This document shows positions 8,501-18,101 of a stretch of DNA of 64,000 nucleotides, one piece after another (position 1 is the stretch's first letter; each line of letters opens with the position of its first letter). The notes beneath the pieces were generated by a model. It did no database searches. It saw only the letters and a program-made list of their open reading frames with translations, and was not told the origin of the DNA. The position numbers were made by a program, and so were the translations under genes. Origin of the DNA: Streptomyces sp. NBC_01465 (GTDB lineage Bacteria; Actinomycetota; Actinomycetes; Streptomycetales; Streptomycetaceae); assembly GCF_036227325.1 (NCBI RefSeq), contig NZ_CP109467.1, positions 3,038,001 through 3,102,000 on the forward strand. The letters run 5' to 3'.

Positions 8501-8847
8501 GGCCCCCACCCTCGGTCCGTTACCGCCAGTACGTCTGACATCGCGCAGGCTACTAATGGGTAGCCGTACGGACAAGGGTTCTGACGGACGGCAAAGAATC
8601 ATTCGGCCATTCGTAGGGACTCCACAAAGAAACGTCCGTCGCCGCTGGCCCAGCTGACAGAGACCTAGGCCACACAGCAGGGTTACTGTGGGCAGCAGGA
8701 AGCCCCCGTACCGTGGTGCGACAAGGGATTTCGCGACTCGAGTGGGCCTCGAATCACACAGCGTGTGGGCAAGCTCACCCTTGGGGACGGGTCGTCCGGC
8801 CGTGTCGGCAGTCCCTAAACTCAGCTTGTTTCTTGGAGGGAGCCATC
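8501..8847. promoter_or_regulatory. Upstream region of accA2, with two adjacent inverted repeats
   Basis: 347 bp between divergent start codons. At 8735-8755 GACTCGAG and CTCGAATC form 8-bp arms with one mismatch around 5 nt; directly beside it at 8755-8767 CACAC and GTGTG flank AGC. GCTAC and GTAGC flank 6 nt at 8549-8564. These could bind a regulator of the carboxylase alpha gene, but no -35/-10 pair is unambiguous. No small gene is visible. Confidence 0.35.
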
Positions 8848-10602
8848 GTGCGCAAGGTGCTCATCGCCAACCGTGGCGAAATCGCTGTCCGTGTGGCCAG
8901 GGCGTGCCGTGACGCCGGAATCGGATCCGTAGCCGTCTACGCAGATCCGGACCGGGACGCTCTGCACGTCCGCGCGGCCGACGAGGCGTTCGCCCTGGGC
9001 GGTGACACCCCGGCCACCAGCTATCTGGACATGGCCAAGGTGCTTCAGGCCGCCAAGGATTCGGGCGCGGACGCCATCCACCCCGGTTACGGATTCCTGT
9101 CGGAGAACGCCGAGTTCGCGCAGGCCGTACTGGATGCGGGTCTGACCTGGATCGGCCCGCCGCCGCAGGCGATCCGTGATCTGGGCGACAAGGTGGCGGC
9201 CCGTCACATCGCCCAGCGCGCCGGCGCCCCGCTGGTCGCGGGCACCCCGGACCCGGTCTCGGGCTCCGCCGAGGTCGTGACCTTCGCCGAGCAGCACGGT
9301 CTGCCGATCGCGATCAAGGCCGCCTTCGGTGGTGGCGGGCGTGGTCTGAAGGTGGCCCGCACCTTGGAGGAGATCCCCGAGCTGTACGACTCGGCGGTGC
9401 GCGAGGCGGTGGCCGCGTTCGGTCGCGGCGAGTGCTTCGTCGAGCGTTACCTGGACAAGCCGCGGCACGTGGAGACCCAGTGCCTCGCCGACTCCCACGG
9501 CAACGTGGTCGTCGTCTCGACGCGTGACTGCTCGCTGCAGCGCCGCCACCAGAAGCTCGTCGAGGAGGCCCCGGCCCCGTTCCTGAGCGAGGCGCAGAAC
9601 GCGGAGCTGTACGCCGCGTCGAAGGCCATCCTCAAGGAGGCCGGCTATGTGGGCGCCGGCACCGTCGAGTTCCTCGTCGGCGCCGACGGGACGATCTCCT
9701 TCCTGGAGGTCAACACCCGTCTGCAGGTGGAGCACCCGGTCACCGAAGAGGTCTCCGGCATCGACCTGGTCCGCGAGATGTTCCGTATCGCCGACGGCGA
9801 AGAGCTGGGTTACGACGACCCGGTCACGCGCGGGCACTCTTTTGAGTTCCGTATCAACGGCGAGGACCCGGGCCGCGGTTTCCTTCCCGCTCCGGGTACG
9901 GTCACGAGCTTCGCGCCTCCGAGTGGGCCCGGTGTCCGGCTGGACGCGGGTGTCGAGTCCGGGTCGGTCATCGGCCCGGCCTGGGACTCGCTCCTCGCCA
10001 AGCTGATCGTCACCGGCGCCACGCGCGAGCAGGCGCTGCAGCGTGCGGCACGCGCGCTCGCGGAGTTCGAGGTCGAGGGGATGGCGACGGCGATTCCCTT
10101 CCACCGTGCGGTGGTTGTGGACCCGGCGTTCACCGCCGACCCGTTCACCATCCACACGCGGTGGATCGAGACCGAGTTCGTCAACGAGATCCCGCCGTTC
10201 GCCCCGGGCGGCGGCGACGCGGATGAGGACGAGGCCGGGCGCGAGACGATCGTCGTCGAGGTCGGCGGCAAGCGGCTCGAGGTCTCGCTGCCGTCCTCGC
10301 TCGGAATGACCCTGGCCCGTACGGGACTTGCCGCCGGCGCCAAGCCGAAGCGGCGGGCCGCGAAGAAGGCGGGCTCGGCTGCGTCCGGCGACACCCTGGC
10401 ATCTCCGATGCAGGGCACGATCGTCAAGGTCGCGGTCGAGGAGGGCCAGGAGGTCAAGGAGGGCGACCTGATCGTGGTGCTCGAGGCCATGAAGATGGAA
10501 CAGCCTCTGAACGCGCACCGGTCCGGCACCATCAAGGGACTGGCGGCCGAGGTCGGAGCCTCGCTCACCTCCGGCGCGACGATCTGCGAGATCAAGGACT
10601 GA
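8848..10602 (+). CDS. accA2: Acyl-CoA carboxylase alpha chain (biotin carboxylase + BCCP)
   Basis: 584-aa biotinylated subunit that carboxylates its own biotin with ATP and bicarbonate and hands it to the beta subunits. Domains in order: biotin carboxylase N-terminal ([20 protein letters not shown]), ATP-grasp with [10 protein letters not shown] near residue 160, biotin carboxylase C-terminal, an acidic Lys/Ala linker near 500, and the biotinyl domain, whose [11 protein letters not shown] holds the target lysine about 35 residues before the end. GTG 8848 has GGAGGG 7 nt upstream. It is the alpha partner for pccB about 3 kb away; in Streptomyces one alpha chain serves several beta subunits. 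It ends in a hairpin terminator at 10625. Confidence 0.95.
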   Translation: MRKVLIANRGEIAVRVARACRDAGIGSVAVYADPDRDALHVRAADEAFALGGDTPATSYLDMAKVLQAAKDSGADAIHPGYGFLSENAEFAQAVLDAGLTWIGPPPQAIRDLGDKVAARHIAQRAGAPLVAGTPDPVSGSAEVVTFAEQHGLPIAIKAAFGGGGRGLKVARTLEEIPELYDSAVREAVAAFGRGECFVERYLDKPRHVETQCLADSHGNVVVVSTRDCSLQRRHQKLVEEAPAPFLSEAQNAELYAASKAILKEAGYVGAGTVEFLVGADGTISFLEVNTRLQVEHPVTEEVSGIDLVREMFRIADGEELGYDDPVTRGHSFEFRINGEDPGRGFLPAPGTVTSFAPPSGPGVRLDAGVESGSVIGPAWDSLLAKLIVTGATREQALQRAARALAEFEVEGMATAIPFHRAVVVDPAFTADPFTIHTRWIETEFVNEIPPFAPGGGDADEDEAGRETIVVEVGGKRLEVSLPSSLGMTLARTGLAAGAKPKRRAAKKAGSAASGDTLASPMQGTIVKVAVEEGQEVKEGDLIVVLEAMKMEQPLNAHRSGTIKGLAAEVGASLTSGATICEIKD

Positions 10603-10624
10603 CGCGGATCCGTATCCGCGAGCG

Positions 10625-10655
10625 AGGACCCCGTCGGCTGGTTCGGCGGGGTCCT
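10625..10655 (+). terminator. Hairpin terminator after accA2
   Basis: AGGACCCCG pairs with CGGGGTCCT over nine base pairs around a 13-nt loop, starting 22 nt after the accA2 stop codon. No long T-run follows, as is usual in high-GC genomes. Confidence 0.7.
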
Positions 10656-10667
10656 TGGCGTCCAGGA

Positions 10668-10749
10668 GTCAGGGGCGCGGGGAACTGCGCGACCAGCCAC
10701 AACGAACCTGCGCGGAAACGACTAGCCCCACCCGCCCCCGGCACAGCGC
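10668..10749. repeat. Streptomyces-type intergenic repeat remnant
   Basis: The segment beginning GGGGCGCGGGGAACTGCGCG followed by ACCAGCCACAACG is a sequence I recognise as recurring between genes in many Streptomyces chromosomes. It lies between convergent accA2 and the DeoR gene. Only one copy is in this window, so the repeat status rests on recall. Confidence 0.45.
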
Positions 10750-11712
10750 CTAGCGACGCCGCATCTCGGCCACCCTCGCCCGCTCCCCCGCCTGTTGATC
10801 GGCCAGGGATGCCGTCGCGTTCCGTAGCGGCGACGTGTTGCCCGGGGCCGTGCGGCGCTGTCCCGGGAGGGGCATGTCCCGGCGGGGCTGGCGCCCCGCC
10901 GGGGGGTGGTCGTTGCCCACCGAGCCCGTGCCCGGGCCCGCCACCGTGATCTGCACGCCCTGGTCGGCCAGGGCCTGCAACTCCGTTGCGGCGCGGTCGT
11001 CGTGGACGGGCGGCTCGTCGGTGACCAGACGCGTGATGACGTCCGTCGGCACGGTCTGGAACATCGTGTCGGTGCCGAGCTTGGTGTGGTCGGCCAGGAC
11101 GACGACCTCCGCCGCCGCCTGCACCAGGGCTCTGTCCACGCTCGCCGAGAGCATGTTGGAGGTGGACAGCCCGCGCTCGGCGGTCAGTCCGCTCCCGGAG
11201 AGGAAGGCGCGGGAGACCCGCAGGCCTTGCAGGGACTGTTCGGCACCACTGCCCACCAGGGCGTAGTTGGAGCCGCGCAGCGTCCCGCCGGTCATCACCA
11301 CTTCCACGCGGTTGGCGTGTGCCAACGCCTGGGCGACCAGGAGGGAGTTGGTGACGACGGTCAGCCCTGGGACCCGCGCGAGCCGGCGGGCCAGCTCCTG
11401 CGTGGTCGTCCCCGCGCCGACCACGATGGCCTCGCCCTCCTCGACGAGTGACGCGGCGAGGTCGGCAATGGCCGTCTTCTCCGCGGTCGCGAGATGGGAC
11501 TTCTGGGGAAATCCGGATTCACGGGTGAATCCGCCGGGGAGGACCGCTCCGCCGTGGCGGCGGTCCAGGAGTCCTTCTGCCTCCAGCGCCCGCACGTCCC
11601 GCCGTACGGTTACTTCGGAGGTCTGGACGACGCGGGCGAGCTCACGGAGCGACACGGCCCCGTTGGCACGCACCATTTCGAGGATCAATTGGCGACGTTC
11701 TGCAGCGAACAC
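10750..11712 (-). CDS. DeoR/GlpR-family transcriptional regulator
   Basis: 320-aa repressor-type protein. Residues 1-57 form the DeoR winged helix-turn-helix (RRQLILEMV, LRELARVVQTSEVTVRRDVRALEAEGLLDRRHGGA), and 75-235 the sugar-phosphate sensor fold with GAGTTTQELAR, VVTNSLLVAQAL, MTGGTLR and the HTKLG motif. About 65 extra C-terminal residues, rich in Pro, Arg and Asn, are unusual because the family is about 250 aa. Ligand is probably a phosphorylated sugar. Its position among nucleoside genes makes it a candidate regulator of the CTACGCGCGTAG sites, but no copy of that site lies at its own promoter, so this is only a guess. Confidence 0.85.
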   Translation of the reverse strand: MFAAERRQLILEMVRANGAVSLRELARVVQTSEVTVRRDVRALEAEGLLDRRHGGAVLPGGFTRESGFPQKSHLATAEKTAIADLAASLVEEGEAIVVGAGTTTQELARRLARVPGLTVVTNSLLVAQALAHANRVEVVMTGGTLRGSNYALVGSGAEQSLQGLRVSRAFLSGSGLTAERGLSTSNMLSASVDRALVQAAAEVVVLADHTKLGTDTMFQTVPTDVITRLVTDEPPVHDDRAATELQALADQGVQITVAGPGTGSVGNDHPPAGRQPRRDMPLPGQRRTAPGNTSPLRNATASLADQQAGERARVAEMRRR

Positions 11713-11860
11713 GAAACTGACAGTAACCTGACCGGCCGATTCTTTTCAGCAGTTTGCGCCGAATAACAGAAGTTGTGCCCAGATCAGGTTGCCGGGTGGT
11801 ATACGGCGCGTGGCGGTCAGTGCCACGCGCCCTTGCCACACGCCCTTGTCGCGCCCCGCC

Positions 11861-13300
11861 CTATGCCTCGCCGGCGGACTTCCGGGTGTGCAACTGCCGT
11901 GCCACCTCTGCGATCGAACCCGACAGAGACGGGTACACGGTGAACGCGTTCGCGATCTGTTCCACGGTCAGGTTGTTGTCGACCGCGATCGAAATCGGGT
12001 GGATCAACTCGCTTGCGCGGGGCGCCACTACACAGCCGCCGACCACGATGCCCGTGCCCGGACGGCAGAAGATCTTGACGAAGCCGTCGCGGATGCCCTG
12101 CATCTTGGCGCGCGGGTTTCGGAGAAGCGGGAGTTTGACCACCCGGGCGTCGATCTTGCCCGAGTCCACGTCGGCCTGCGAGTAACCGACGGTCGCGATC
12201 TCCGGGTCGGTGAAGACGTTCGAGGAGACCGTCTTGAGGTTGAGCGGCTGCACCGCGTCGCCCAGGAAGTGGTACATCGCGATACGGCCCTGCATGGCGG
12301 CGACCGAGGCCAGCGCGAAGATGCCGGTGACGTCGCCGGCCGCGTACACGCCGGGGGCGGAGGTACGGGAGACCTTGTCGGTCCAGATGTGGCCCGACTC
12401 CTTCACCTTGACCCCGGCCTCCTCCAGGCCCATGCCCGCGGAGTTCGGGATGGCGCCCACGGCCATGAGGCAGTGCGTACCGGAGATGACCCGGCCGTCC
12501 GCCAGGGTGACCTCGACGCGGTCGCCGACGCGCTTGGCGGACTCGGCGCGGGAGCGGGCCATGACGTTCATGCCGCGGCGGCGGAAGACGTCCTCCAGGA
12601 CCGCGGCGGCGTCCGGGTCCTCGCCCGGGAGCACGCGGTCGCGCGAGGAGACGAGGGTGACGCGCGAGCCGAGGGCCTGGTAGGCGCCGGCGAACTCGGC
12701 ACCCGTGACACCGGAGCCGACCACGATGAGCTCCTCGGGGAGCTCGTCCAGGTCGTACACCTGCGTCCAGTTCAGGATGCGCTCGCCGTCGGGCAGCGCG
12801 TCGGGGATCTCGCGCGGGTGGGCGCCGGTGGCGAGCAGCACGGCGTCCGCGGTGAGCGTCTCCTCGCTGCCGTCGGCGGCCGTGACGATCACCTTGCGGG
12901 AGCCGTCCATCGCCTGCTGCCCCGCGAGGCGGCCGCGGCCGCGCATCACGCGGGCGCCCGCCCGGGTGACGGAGGCGGTGATGTCGTGGGACTGGGCGAG
13001 CGCGAGGCGCTTCACACGGCGGTTGACCTTGCCCAGGTCGACGCCGACGACGCGGGCCGACTGCTCCTCCGGAGGAGTGTCGTCGGCGACGAGGATGCCC
13101 AACTCCTCGTACGAAGAGTCGAAGGTCGTCATCACCTCGGCCGTCGCGATGAGGGTCTTGGACGGTACGCAGTCGGTCAGCACCGACGCCCCGCCCAGAC
13201 CGTCGCAGTCCACGACGGTCACCTCAGCGCCGAGCTGCGCGCCCACCAGGGCCGCCTCATACCCGCCGGGTCCGCCGCCAATGATCACGATCCGGGTCAC
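11861..13300 (-). CDS. lpdA: LpdA-type NAD(P)H quinone/flavoprotein dehydrogenase
   Basis: 479-aa FAD flavoprotein of the pyridine nucleotide-disulfide reductase family: FAD motif VIIGGGPGGYEAAL at the start, NAD(P)-binding VVGSGVTGAEFAG near residue 185, second FAD motif GVYAAGDVTG near 315 and the dimerisation domain to the end. The CxxxxC active site is broken: the region reads GGASVLTDCVPSK, with Ser where the first redox Cys should be, and the C-terminal His-Pro dyad is Tyr-Pro (TVYPSLSG). The same losses occur in Mycobacterium tuberculosis LpdA (Rv3303c), which reduces quinones and has no lipoamide dehydrogenase activity; the same role is inferred here. GTG 13300 begins directly at the FAD motif. 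Confidence 0.88.
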   Translation of the reverse strand: MTRIVIIGGGPGGYEAALVGAQLGAEVTVVDCDGLGGASVLTDCVPSKTLIATAEVMTTFDSSYEELGILVADDTPPEEQSARVVGVDLGKVNRRVKRLALAQSHDITASVTRAGARVMRGRGRLAGQQAMDGSRKVIVTAADGSEETLTADAVLLATGAHPREIPDALPDGERILNWTQVYDLDELPEELIVVGSGVTGAEFAGAYQALGSRVTLVSSRDRVLPGEDPDAAAVLEDVFRRRGMNVMARSRAESAKRVGDRVEVTLADGRVISGTHCLMAVGAIPNSAGMGLEEAGVKVKESGHIWTDKVSRTSAPGVYAAGDVTGIFALASVAAMQGRIAMYHFLGDAVQPLNLKTVSSNVFTDPEIATVGYSQADVDSGKIDARVVKLPLLRNPRAKMQGIRDGFVKIFCRPGTGIVVGGCVVAPRASELIHPISIAVDNNLTVEQIANAFTVYPSLSGSIAEVARQLHTRKSAGEA

Positions 13301-13458
13301 AGAAAGTCCCTCGCGTCGCCAACCCCGGCGCGCCTGCCCGCCCGGCCGGGGGTCCGGGGGTCGCCCCCGGGAGATGCAGTACGTACTCCATTGTCCCGCA
13401 CGCTTCAAGATGCTTCTTCCCCGGGGCGGTACAACGCCTCTGTCGTACCCTCGACACC

Positions 13459-13896
13459 ATGTCGCTCTACGCCGCGTACGCCGGCAACCTCGACGCGCGG
13501 CTGATGTCACGCCGCGCCCCGCACTCCCCGATGCGCTCGACCGGCTGGCTCAGCGGCTGGCGGCTGACCTTCGGCGGAGAGCAGATGGGCTGGGAGGGCG
13601 CGCTCTGCACGGTCGTGGAGGCACCGCGCTCGCAGGTCTTCGTCGCGCTGTACGACATCGCCCCGATGGACGAGGACTCCATGGACCGCTGGGAGGGTGT
13701 CGGCCTCGACATCTACCGGCGGATGCGGGTCCGCGTCGACACCCTGGAGGGCGAGGAGCCCGCCTGGATGTACGTACTGAACGGGTACGAGGGCGGTCTG
13801 CCCTCCGCGCGCTACCTGGGCGAGCTGGCGGACGCCGCCGAATCGGCCGGGGCGCCGCACGACTATGTGATGGAGCTGCGGAAGCGCCCCTGCTGA
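13459..13896 (+). CDS. Gamma-glutamylcyclotransferase-like protein
   Basis: 145 aa. [12 protein letters not shown] is the family's YAxYGSN-type substrate loop (here YAAYAGNLD), [11 protein letters not shown] holds the probable catalytic Glu, and the protein is of typical length. The fold cyclises gamma-glutamyl peptides or amines to 5-oxoproline; the true substrate is unknown. TACCCT ends about 7 nt before the ATG and there is no Shine-Dalgarno, so translation is probably leaderless. Divergent from lpdA. Confidence 0.8.
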   Translation: MSLYAAYAGNLDARLMSRRAPHSPMRSTGWLSGWRLTFGGEQMGWEGALCTVVEAPRSQVFVALYDIAPMDEDSMDRWEGVGLDIYRRMRVRVDTLEGEEPAWMYVLNGYEGGLPSARYLGELADAAESAGAPHDYVMELRKRPC

Positions 13897-13962
13897 GCGC
13901 CCTCCGTTCCCCTTTTGGGTGATCCCCCAAGGAGATCGCTTCAGGTACGTGAGGACCGTCAT

Positions 13963-13974
13963 CTACGCGCGTAG
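13963..13974. promoter_or_regulatory. Nucleoside-regulon operator upstream of pnp
   Basis: Perfect palindrome CTACGCGCGTAG, 25 nt before the pnp start. A -10 TACCCT lies at 13987-13992, placing the palindrome over the -35 region. Identical or near-identical copies precede deoC, add, deoA and the nucleoside ABC operon. Confidence 0.8.
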
Positions 13975-13999
13975 GGCGAGACCGGCTACCCTCATCTGC

Positions 14000-14809
14000 G
14001 TGAACGCATCAGTTATCCCGGACCCCCACGCCGCCGCCGACGCCGCGGCCGCCCGCCTCCGCGAGCTCACCGGAGCGGAGTCGCACGACGTCGCCCTGGT
14101 GATGGGCTCGGGCTGGGCACCCGCAGTCGACGCGCTCGGCACGCCCGAGGCCGAGTTCCCCGTGACCGAGCTGCCCGGGTTCCCGCCGCCGGCCGTCGAG
14201 GGCCACGGCGGCAAGATCCGCTCGTACAAGATCGGCGAGAAGCGCGCGCTGGTCTTCCTCGGGCGTACGCACTTCTACGAGGGCCGGGGCGTCGCCGCGG
14301 TCTCGCACGGTGTGCGGACGGCTGTCGCGGCGGGCTGCAAGACGATCGTCCTGACGAACGGCTGCGGCGGTCTGCGCCCGGGCATGCGCCCCGGCCAGCC
14401 GGTGCTGATCAGCGACCACATCAACCTCACGGCCACGTCCCCGATCATCGGGGCGAACTTCGTGGACCTGACGGACCTGTACTCGCCGCGGCTGCGGGCG
14501 ATGTGCCAGGAGATCGACCCCTCGCTGGAGGAGGGCGTGTACGCCCAGTTCCCCGGCCCGCACTACGAGACGCCGGCGGAGGTCCGTATGGCGGGCATCC
14601 TCGGGGCGGACCTCGTGGGCATGTCGACGGTGCTCGAGGCGATCGCTGCGCGCGAGGCGGGGGCGGAGGTGCTCGGCATCTCGCTGGTGACGAACCTGGC
14701 TGCGGGTCTCTCGGGCGAGCCCCTCAACCATGAAGAGGTTCTGCAGGCGGGCCGCGACTCTGCGGTGCGGATGGGCGAGCTCCTGACCAGGGTGCTGGAC
14801 CGCATCTAG
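14000..14809 (+). CDS. Purine nucleoside phosphorylase
   Basis: 269-aa trimeric-type PNP that cleaves inosine and guanosine (and deoxy forms) with phosphate to free base and (deoxy)ribose-1-phosphate in the cytoplasm. Family motifs are the phosphate-binding [18 protein letters not shown], the base-site NGCGGLRPG and [12 protein letters not shown], and SLVTNLAAG. Asn in that last motif matches the Asn of 6-oxopurine-specific PNPs. The start is GTG 14000, where a -10 (TACCCT) ends 7 nt upstream and no Shine-Dalgarno exists, so a leaderless mRNA is likely. Operator CTACGCGCGTAG lies just upstream, tying it to deoC, add and deoA. Confidence 0.93.
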   Translation: MNASVIPDPHAAADAAAARLRELTGAESHDVALVMGSGWAPAVDALGTPEAEFPVTELPGFPPPAVEGHGGKIRSYKIGEKRALVFLGRTHFYEGRGVAAVSHGVRTAVAAGCKTIVLTNGCGGLRPGMRPGQPVLISDHINLTATSPIIGANFVDLTDLYSPRLRAMCQEIDPSLEEGVYAQFPGPHYETPAEVRMAGILGADLVGMSTVLEAIAAREAGAEVLGISLVTNLAAGLSGEPLNHEEVLQAGRDSAVRMGELLTRVLDRI

Positions 14810-15115
14810 CGCAGCCTCCTCCTGGGGCTCCGCCCCAGACCGCTGGTTTTGCGCCTAAACCGGCGCCGCTCTCGCGGAGGTTGCTGGCGTGGGTGGGGGT
14901 TGCTCAATGGCCGCTTGCGGACCGTTCGGATCCGACGCCGGAAATCCCACGCCGGCAAAATCCAGCCCGTCCGGCGCTTGAGGACACACGGCCGGAGGTC
15001 GCGTACGGGGGGCTGGGGGCGGCGCCCCCAGTTTCGGGAAGGGGCGGGGTTGGGGAAGCTTGCCCGCCGCAGGCGACATGAACATGTAGATGCACGACGC
15101 GAGAGGCAGACGACG
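14810..15115. repeat. 306-bp noncoding spacer with hairpins and Streptomyces repeats
   Basis: No gene is apparent. It starts with the hairpin CTGGGGC TCC GCCCCAG (14822-14838), a likely pnp terminator. Further on are short inverted segments around CGCCGGAAATCCCACGCCGG and GTCCGGCGCTTGAGGAC, a sequence common between Streptomyces genes, and a second strong hairpin CTGGGGGC GGC GCCCCCAG at 15013-15031. GAGAGG at 15101-15106 is the Shine-Dalgarno of the next gene. Confidence 0.6.
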
Positions 15116-16750
15116 GTGACGACGCAGGACCTGATCACGCAAGCCAAGGCATGGCTCGCCGAGGACCCCGACCCCGACACCCGCGACGAGCTCGCAGCGC
15201 TCATCGACGCCGGGGACACCGACGAGCTCGCGGCGCGCTTCAGCGGCACTCTCCAGTTCGGCACCGCCGGGCTGAGGGGCGAGCTCGGCGCCGGCCCCAT
15301 GCGCATGAACCGCTCCGTCGTCATCCGCGCCGCCGCCGGCCTCGCCGCGTACCTCAAGGCCAATGGCCAGGACGGCGGCCTCGTCGTCGTCGGGTACGAC
15401 GCCCGCTACAAGTCCGCGGACTTCGCCCGCGACACCGCCGCCGTCATGACCGGCGCCGGCCTCCGCGCCGCCGTCCTCCCCCGCCCCCTCCCCACCCCCG
15501 TCCTCGCCTTCGCCATACGGCACCTGGGCGCCGTCGCCGGTGTCGAGGTGACCGCCAGTCACAACCCGCCCCGCGACAACGGCTACAAGGTCTACCTCGG
15601 CGACGGCTCGCAGATCGTGCCGCCCGCCGACGCCGACATCGCCGCCGAGATCGACGCCGTCGCGAGCCTCGACGACGTCCCCCGCCCCATCGACGGCTGG
15701 GAGACCCTCGGGGACGACGTCCTGGAGGCGTATCTCGCCCGTACGGACGCGGTCCTGGCCCCCGGATCCCCCCGTACCGCCCGCGTCGTCTACACGGCCA
15801 TGCACGGCGTCGGCAAGGACACCCTCGTCGCCGCCTTCGCCCGCGCCGGATTCCCCGAGCCCGTGCTCGTCGCCGAACAGGCCGAGCCCGACCCGGCGTT
15901 CCCGACCGTTGCCTTCCCCAACCCGGAAGAGCCCGGCGCGATGGACCTCGCCTTCGCGACGGCCCGCCGCACCGGCCCCGACCTGATCATCGCCAACGAC
16001 CCCGACGCGGACCGTTGCGCCGTCGCCGTCCCGTACGAGAACGACTGGCGCATGCTCCGCGGCGACGAGGTCGGCGCGCTGCTCGCCGCCCAGCTGGTGC
16101 GCCGCGGCGTCACCGGCACCTTCGCCGAGTCGATCGTCTCCTCGTCCCTGCTGGGCCGGATCGCGGAGGCGGCAGGCCTCCCGTACGAGGAGACCCTCAC
16201 CGGGTTCAAGTGGATCGCCCGCGTCGACGGCATCCGCTACGGCTACGAAGAGGCCCTCGGCTACTGCGTCGACCCCGACGGCGTACGCGACAAGGACGGC
16301 ATCACCGCCGCCCTCCTCGTCACCGAGCTCGCCTCCGAGCTGAAGAAGGAGGGCCGCACCCTCCTCGACCTCCTCGACGACCTCGCCGTCGCCCACGGCC
16401 TGCACGCCACCGACCAGCTCTCGGTCCGCGTCGAGGACCTGAGCGTCATCGCCGACGCCATGCGGCGCCTCCGCGAGCAGCCGCCCACCGCACTCGGCGG
16501 CCTGGCCGTCACCTCCGCCGAGGACCTCAACCAGGGCACGGCCCAACTCCCGCCCACCGACGGCCTGCGCTACCACCTCGAAGGCGCCCGCGTGATCGTC
16601 CGCCCCAGCGGCACCGAGCCCAAGCTCAAGTGCTACCTGGAGGTCGTCGTCCCGGTCGCGGACGCCGCCGCGCTCCCGGCCGCCCACGCGAAGGCCGCCG
16701 AGCTCCTCGCCGCCGTCAAGGCCGACCTCTCGGCGGCAGCGGGGATCTGA
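15116..16750 (+). CDS. Phosphoglucomutase/phosphomannomutase family protein
   Basis: 544-aa alpha-D-phosphohexomutase. The four family blocks are present: the phosphoserine loop TASHNPPRDNGYKVY near residue 150, metal-binding DPDADRC near 300, sugar-recognition GYEEALGYC near 380 and the phosphate-binding RPSGTEPKLKCY near 503. It interconverts sugar-1- and sugar-6-phosphates; next to pnp and deoC it may act as a phosphopentomutase-like PGM2 enzyme turning (deoxy)ribose-1-phosphate into the 5-phosphate, since PGM2-type members of this length do so. That role is inference. GTG 15116 has GAGAGG 9 nt upstream. No CTACGCGCGTAG site precedes it. Confidence 0.9.
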   Translation: MTTQDLITQAKAWLAEDPDPDTRDELAALIDAGDTDELAARFSGTLQFGTAGLRGELGAGPMRMNRSVVIRAAAGLAAYLKANGQDGGLVVVGYDARYKSADFARDTAAVMTGAGLRAAVLPRPLPTPVLAFAIRHLGAVAGVEVTASHNPPRDNGYKVYLGDGSQIVPPADADIAAEIDAVASLDDVPRPIDGWETLGDDVLEAYLARTDAVLAPGSPRTARVVYTAMHGVGKDTLVAAFARAGFPEPVLVAEQAEPDPAFPTVAFPNPEEPGAMDLAFATARRTGPDLIIANDPDADRCAVAVPYENDWRMLRGDEVGALLAAQLVRRGVTGTFAESIVSSSLLGRIAEAAGLPYEETLTGFKWIARVDGIRYGYEEALGYCVDPDGVRDKDGITAALLVTELASELKKEGRTLLDLLDDLAVAHGLHATDQLSVRVEDLSVIADAMRRLREQPPTALGGLAVTSAEDLNQGTAQLPPTDGLRYHLEGARVIVRPSGTEPKLKCYLEVVVPVADAAALPAAHAKAAELLAAVKADLSAAAGI

Positions 16751-16866
16751 GGAACCGCCCGTACGGGTGATTCCCGTACGGCAGGTGGTGCAGCAGCCCG
16801 CACCCTTTGCGGATCATCCGAGAAAAGGTGGCCCGGTACCCACGCCGAGTCCCTGGAGCAGCCGCT

Positions 16867-18042
16867 GTGCCCCCGATCGCGTCCCCTGCGACCGAACTGC
16901 CCACTGCACCCGCCTCTCGCCCCGCCCCCGCAAGGGTCGCGGCGAGAGGCGCCGGTCTCCTGCGCCGCGCCGTCCCCGCGCTGGCCGTCTACACCGCCGT
17001 ACGCCTGACCGGTCTGGTCCTGCTCGCCTTCTGGTCGCACCTCAAGCACCACGGTCTGTGGCCCGCGCTCGCCACGTCCTGGGACTCGTCCTGGTACCTG
17101 GGGATCGCCGACCACGGCTACGCGCAGCACCTCGACAACAACAACCTCGCCTTCTTCCCGCTCTATCCGGTCCTGGTGAAGGCCGTCGCCGCGGTCACCC
17201 CCGGCTCGCGCGCCACCATCGGCGTCCTGCTCGCGATGGTCTGCTCGCTGGCCGCGGCCGCCGGGATCTACGCGGTCGGTGAGCGGCTGTACGGGCGCAG
17301 GACCGGCACCGTCCTCGCGATCCTGTGGGGCGCGACGCCCGTCGCCCTCGTCCAGTGGATGGGCTACACCGAATCGCTGTTCACGGCGCTCGCCGCCTGG
17401 TCGCTGTACGCGGTCCTCACCGGCCGCTGGGTGTACGCGGGCGTCTTCGCCGCACTCGCCGGAATGACCCGCCCCACCGGCGTCGCGGTCGCGGCCGCCG
17501 TCGTGATCCCGGCGGCGGTCGCGCTCTGGCGCGGGAACCGTTCGCGGCGGATGATCGCGGGCGCGCTGATCGCCCCGCTGGGCTGGGTCGGTTACGTCGC
17601 CTGGGTGGGCGTCAGGGTCGGGCGCTGGGACGGCTATTTCGCCGTACAGAAGCTCTGGAAGAACCAGTGGGACGGCGGCGCGGACACCCTGCGCGAGATC
17701 CGCCGCCAGCTGATCTACCAAGGTCACCCGCAGCCGTTCCTGCTGGTGGTCACGGCGATCCTGGCGCTCTCGGCGGCGCTGTGGCTGGTGTGCGTGAGTC
17801 AGCGGCAGCCGCTGCCGCTGCTGGTCTTCACCGGGATGCTGCTCCTTGTCGTGCTCGGGAGCGGGGGCGTGTACTTCCCGCGGGCCCGCTTCCTGCTGCC
17901 CGCCTTCCCGCTGCTGCTGCCGTTCGCGGTGGCGATCGCACGGGCGCGGACGCGGACGCTGGTCATGGTGCTGGGCGGGGCGGCGCTGTTCTCGGCGTAC
18001 CTCGGGGCGTACATGACGCTGGTGTGGACCGGGCCTCCGTGA
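16867..18042 (+). CDS. Polytopic membrane glycosyltransferase (PIG-V-like)
   Basis: 391 aa with about nine hydrophobic helices. The short loop after helix 1 has WDSSWYLGIADHGY, the acidic W-D-x-x-W-Y type motif of GT-C mannosyltransferases of the PIG-V family, and the large helix-rich body follows with FFPLYP and GMTRPTGV. Probably transfers a sugar from a polyprenyl-phosphate donor on the outer face of the membrane; substrate unknown. GTG 16867 was selected because GGAG sits 8 nt upstream; TTG 16807 gives a longer form with no ribosome-binding site. Confidence 0.78.
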   Translation: MPPIASPATELPTAPASRPAPARVAARGAGLLRRAVPALAVYTAVRLTGLVLLAFWSHLKHHGLWPALATSWDSSWYLGIADHGYAQHLDNNNLAFFPLYPVLVKAVAAVTPGSRATIGVLLAMVCSLAAAAGIYAVGERLYGRRTGTVLAILWGATPVALVQWMGYTESLFTALAAWSLYAVLTGRWVYAGVFAALAGMTRPTGVAVAAAVVIPAAVALWRGNRSRRMIAGALIAPLGWVGYVAWVGVRVGRWDGYFAVQKLWKNQWDGGADTLREIRRQLIYQGHPQPFLLVVTAILALSAALWLVCVSQRQPLPLLVFTGMLLLVVLGSGGVYFPRARFLLPAFPLLLPFAVAIARARTRTLVMVLGGAALFSAYLGAYMTLVWTGPP

Positions 18043-18101
18043 TGGAGCCGTAACGAACGGCACCCTCCAGGGGGCTCGGGGCATCAGGCAGAATCGTGTA
18101 C

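Noticed and set aside
14810..15115. tRNA or small RNA gene in the pnp spacer
   Set aside because: Hairpins are present, but no cloverleaf or TTCGA-type T loop could be found; none was found in the other spacers either.
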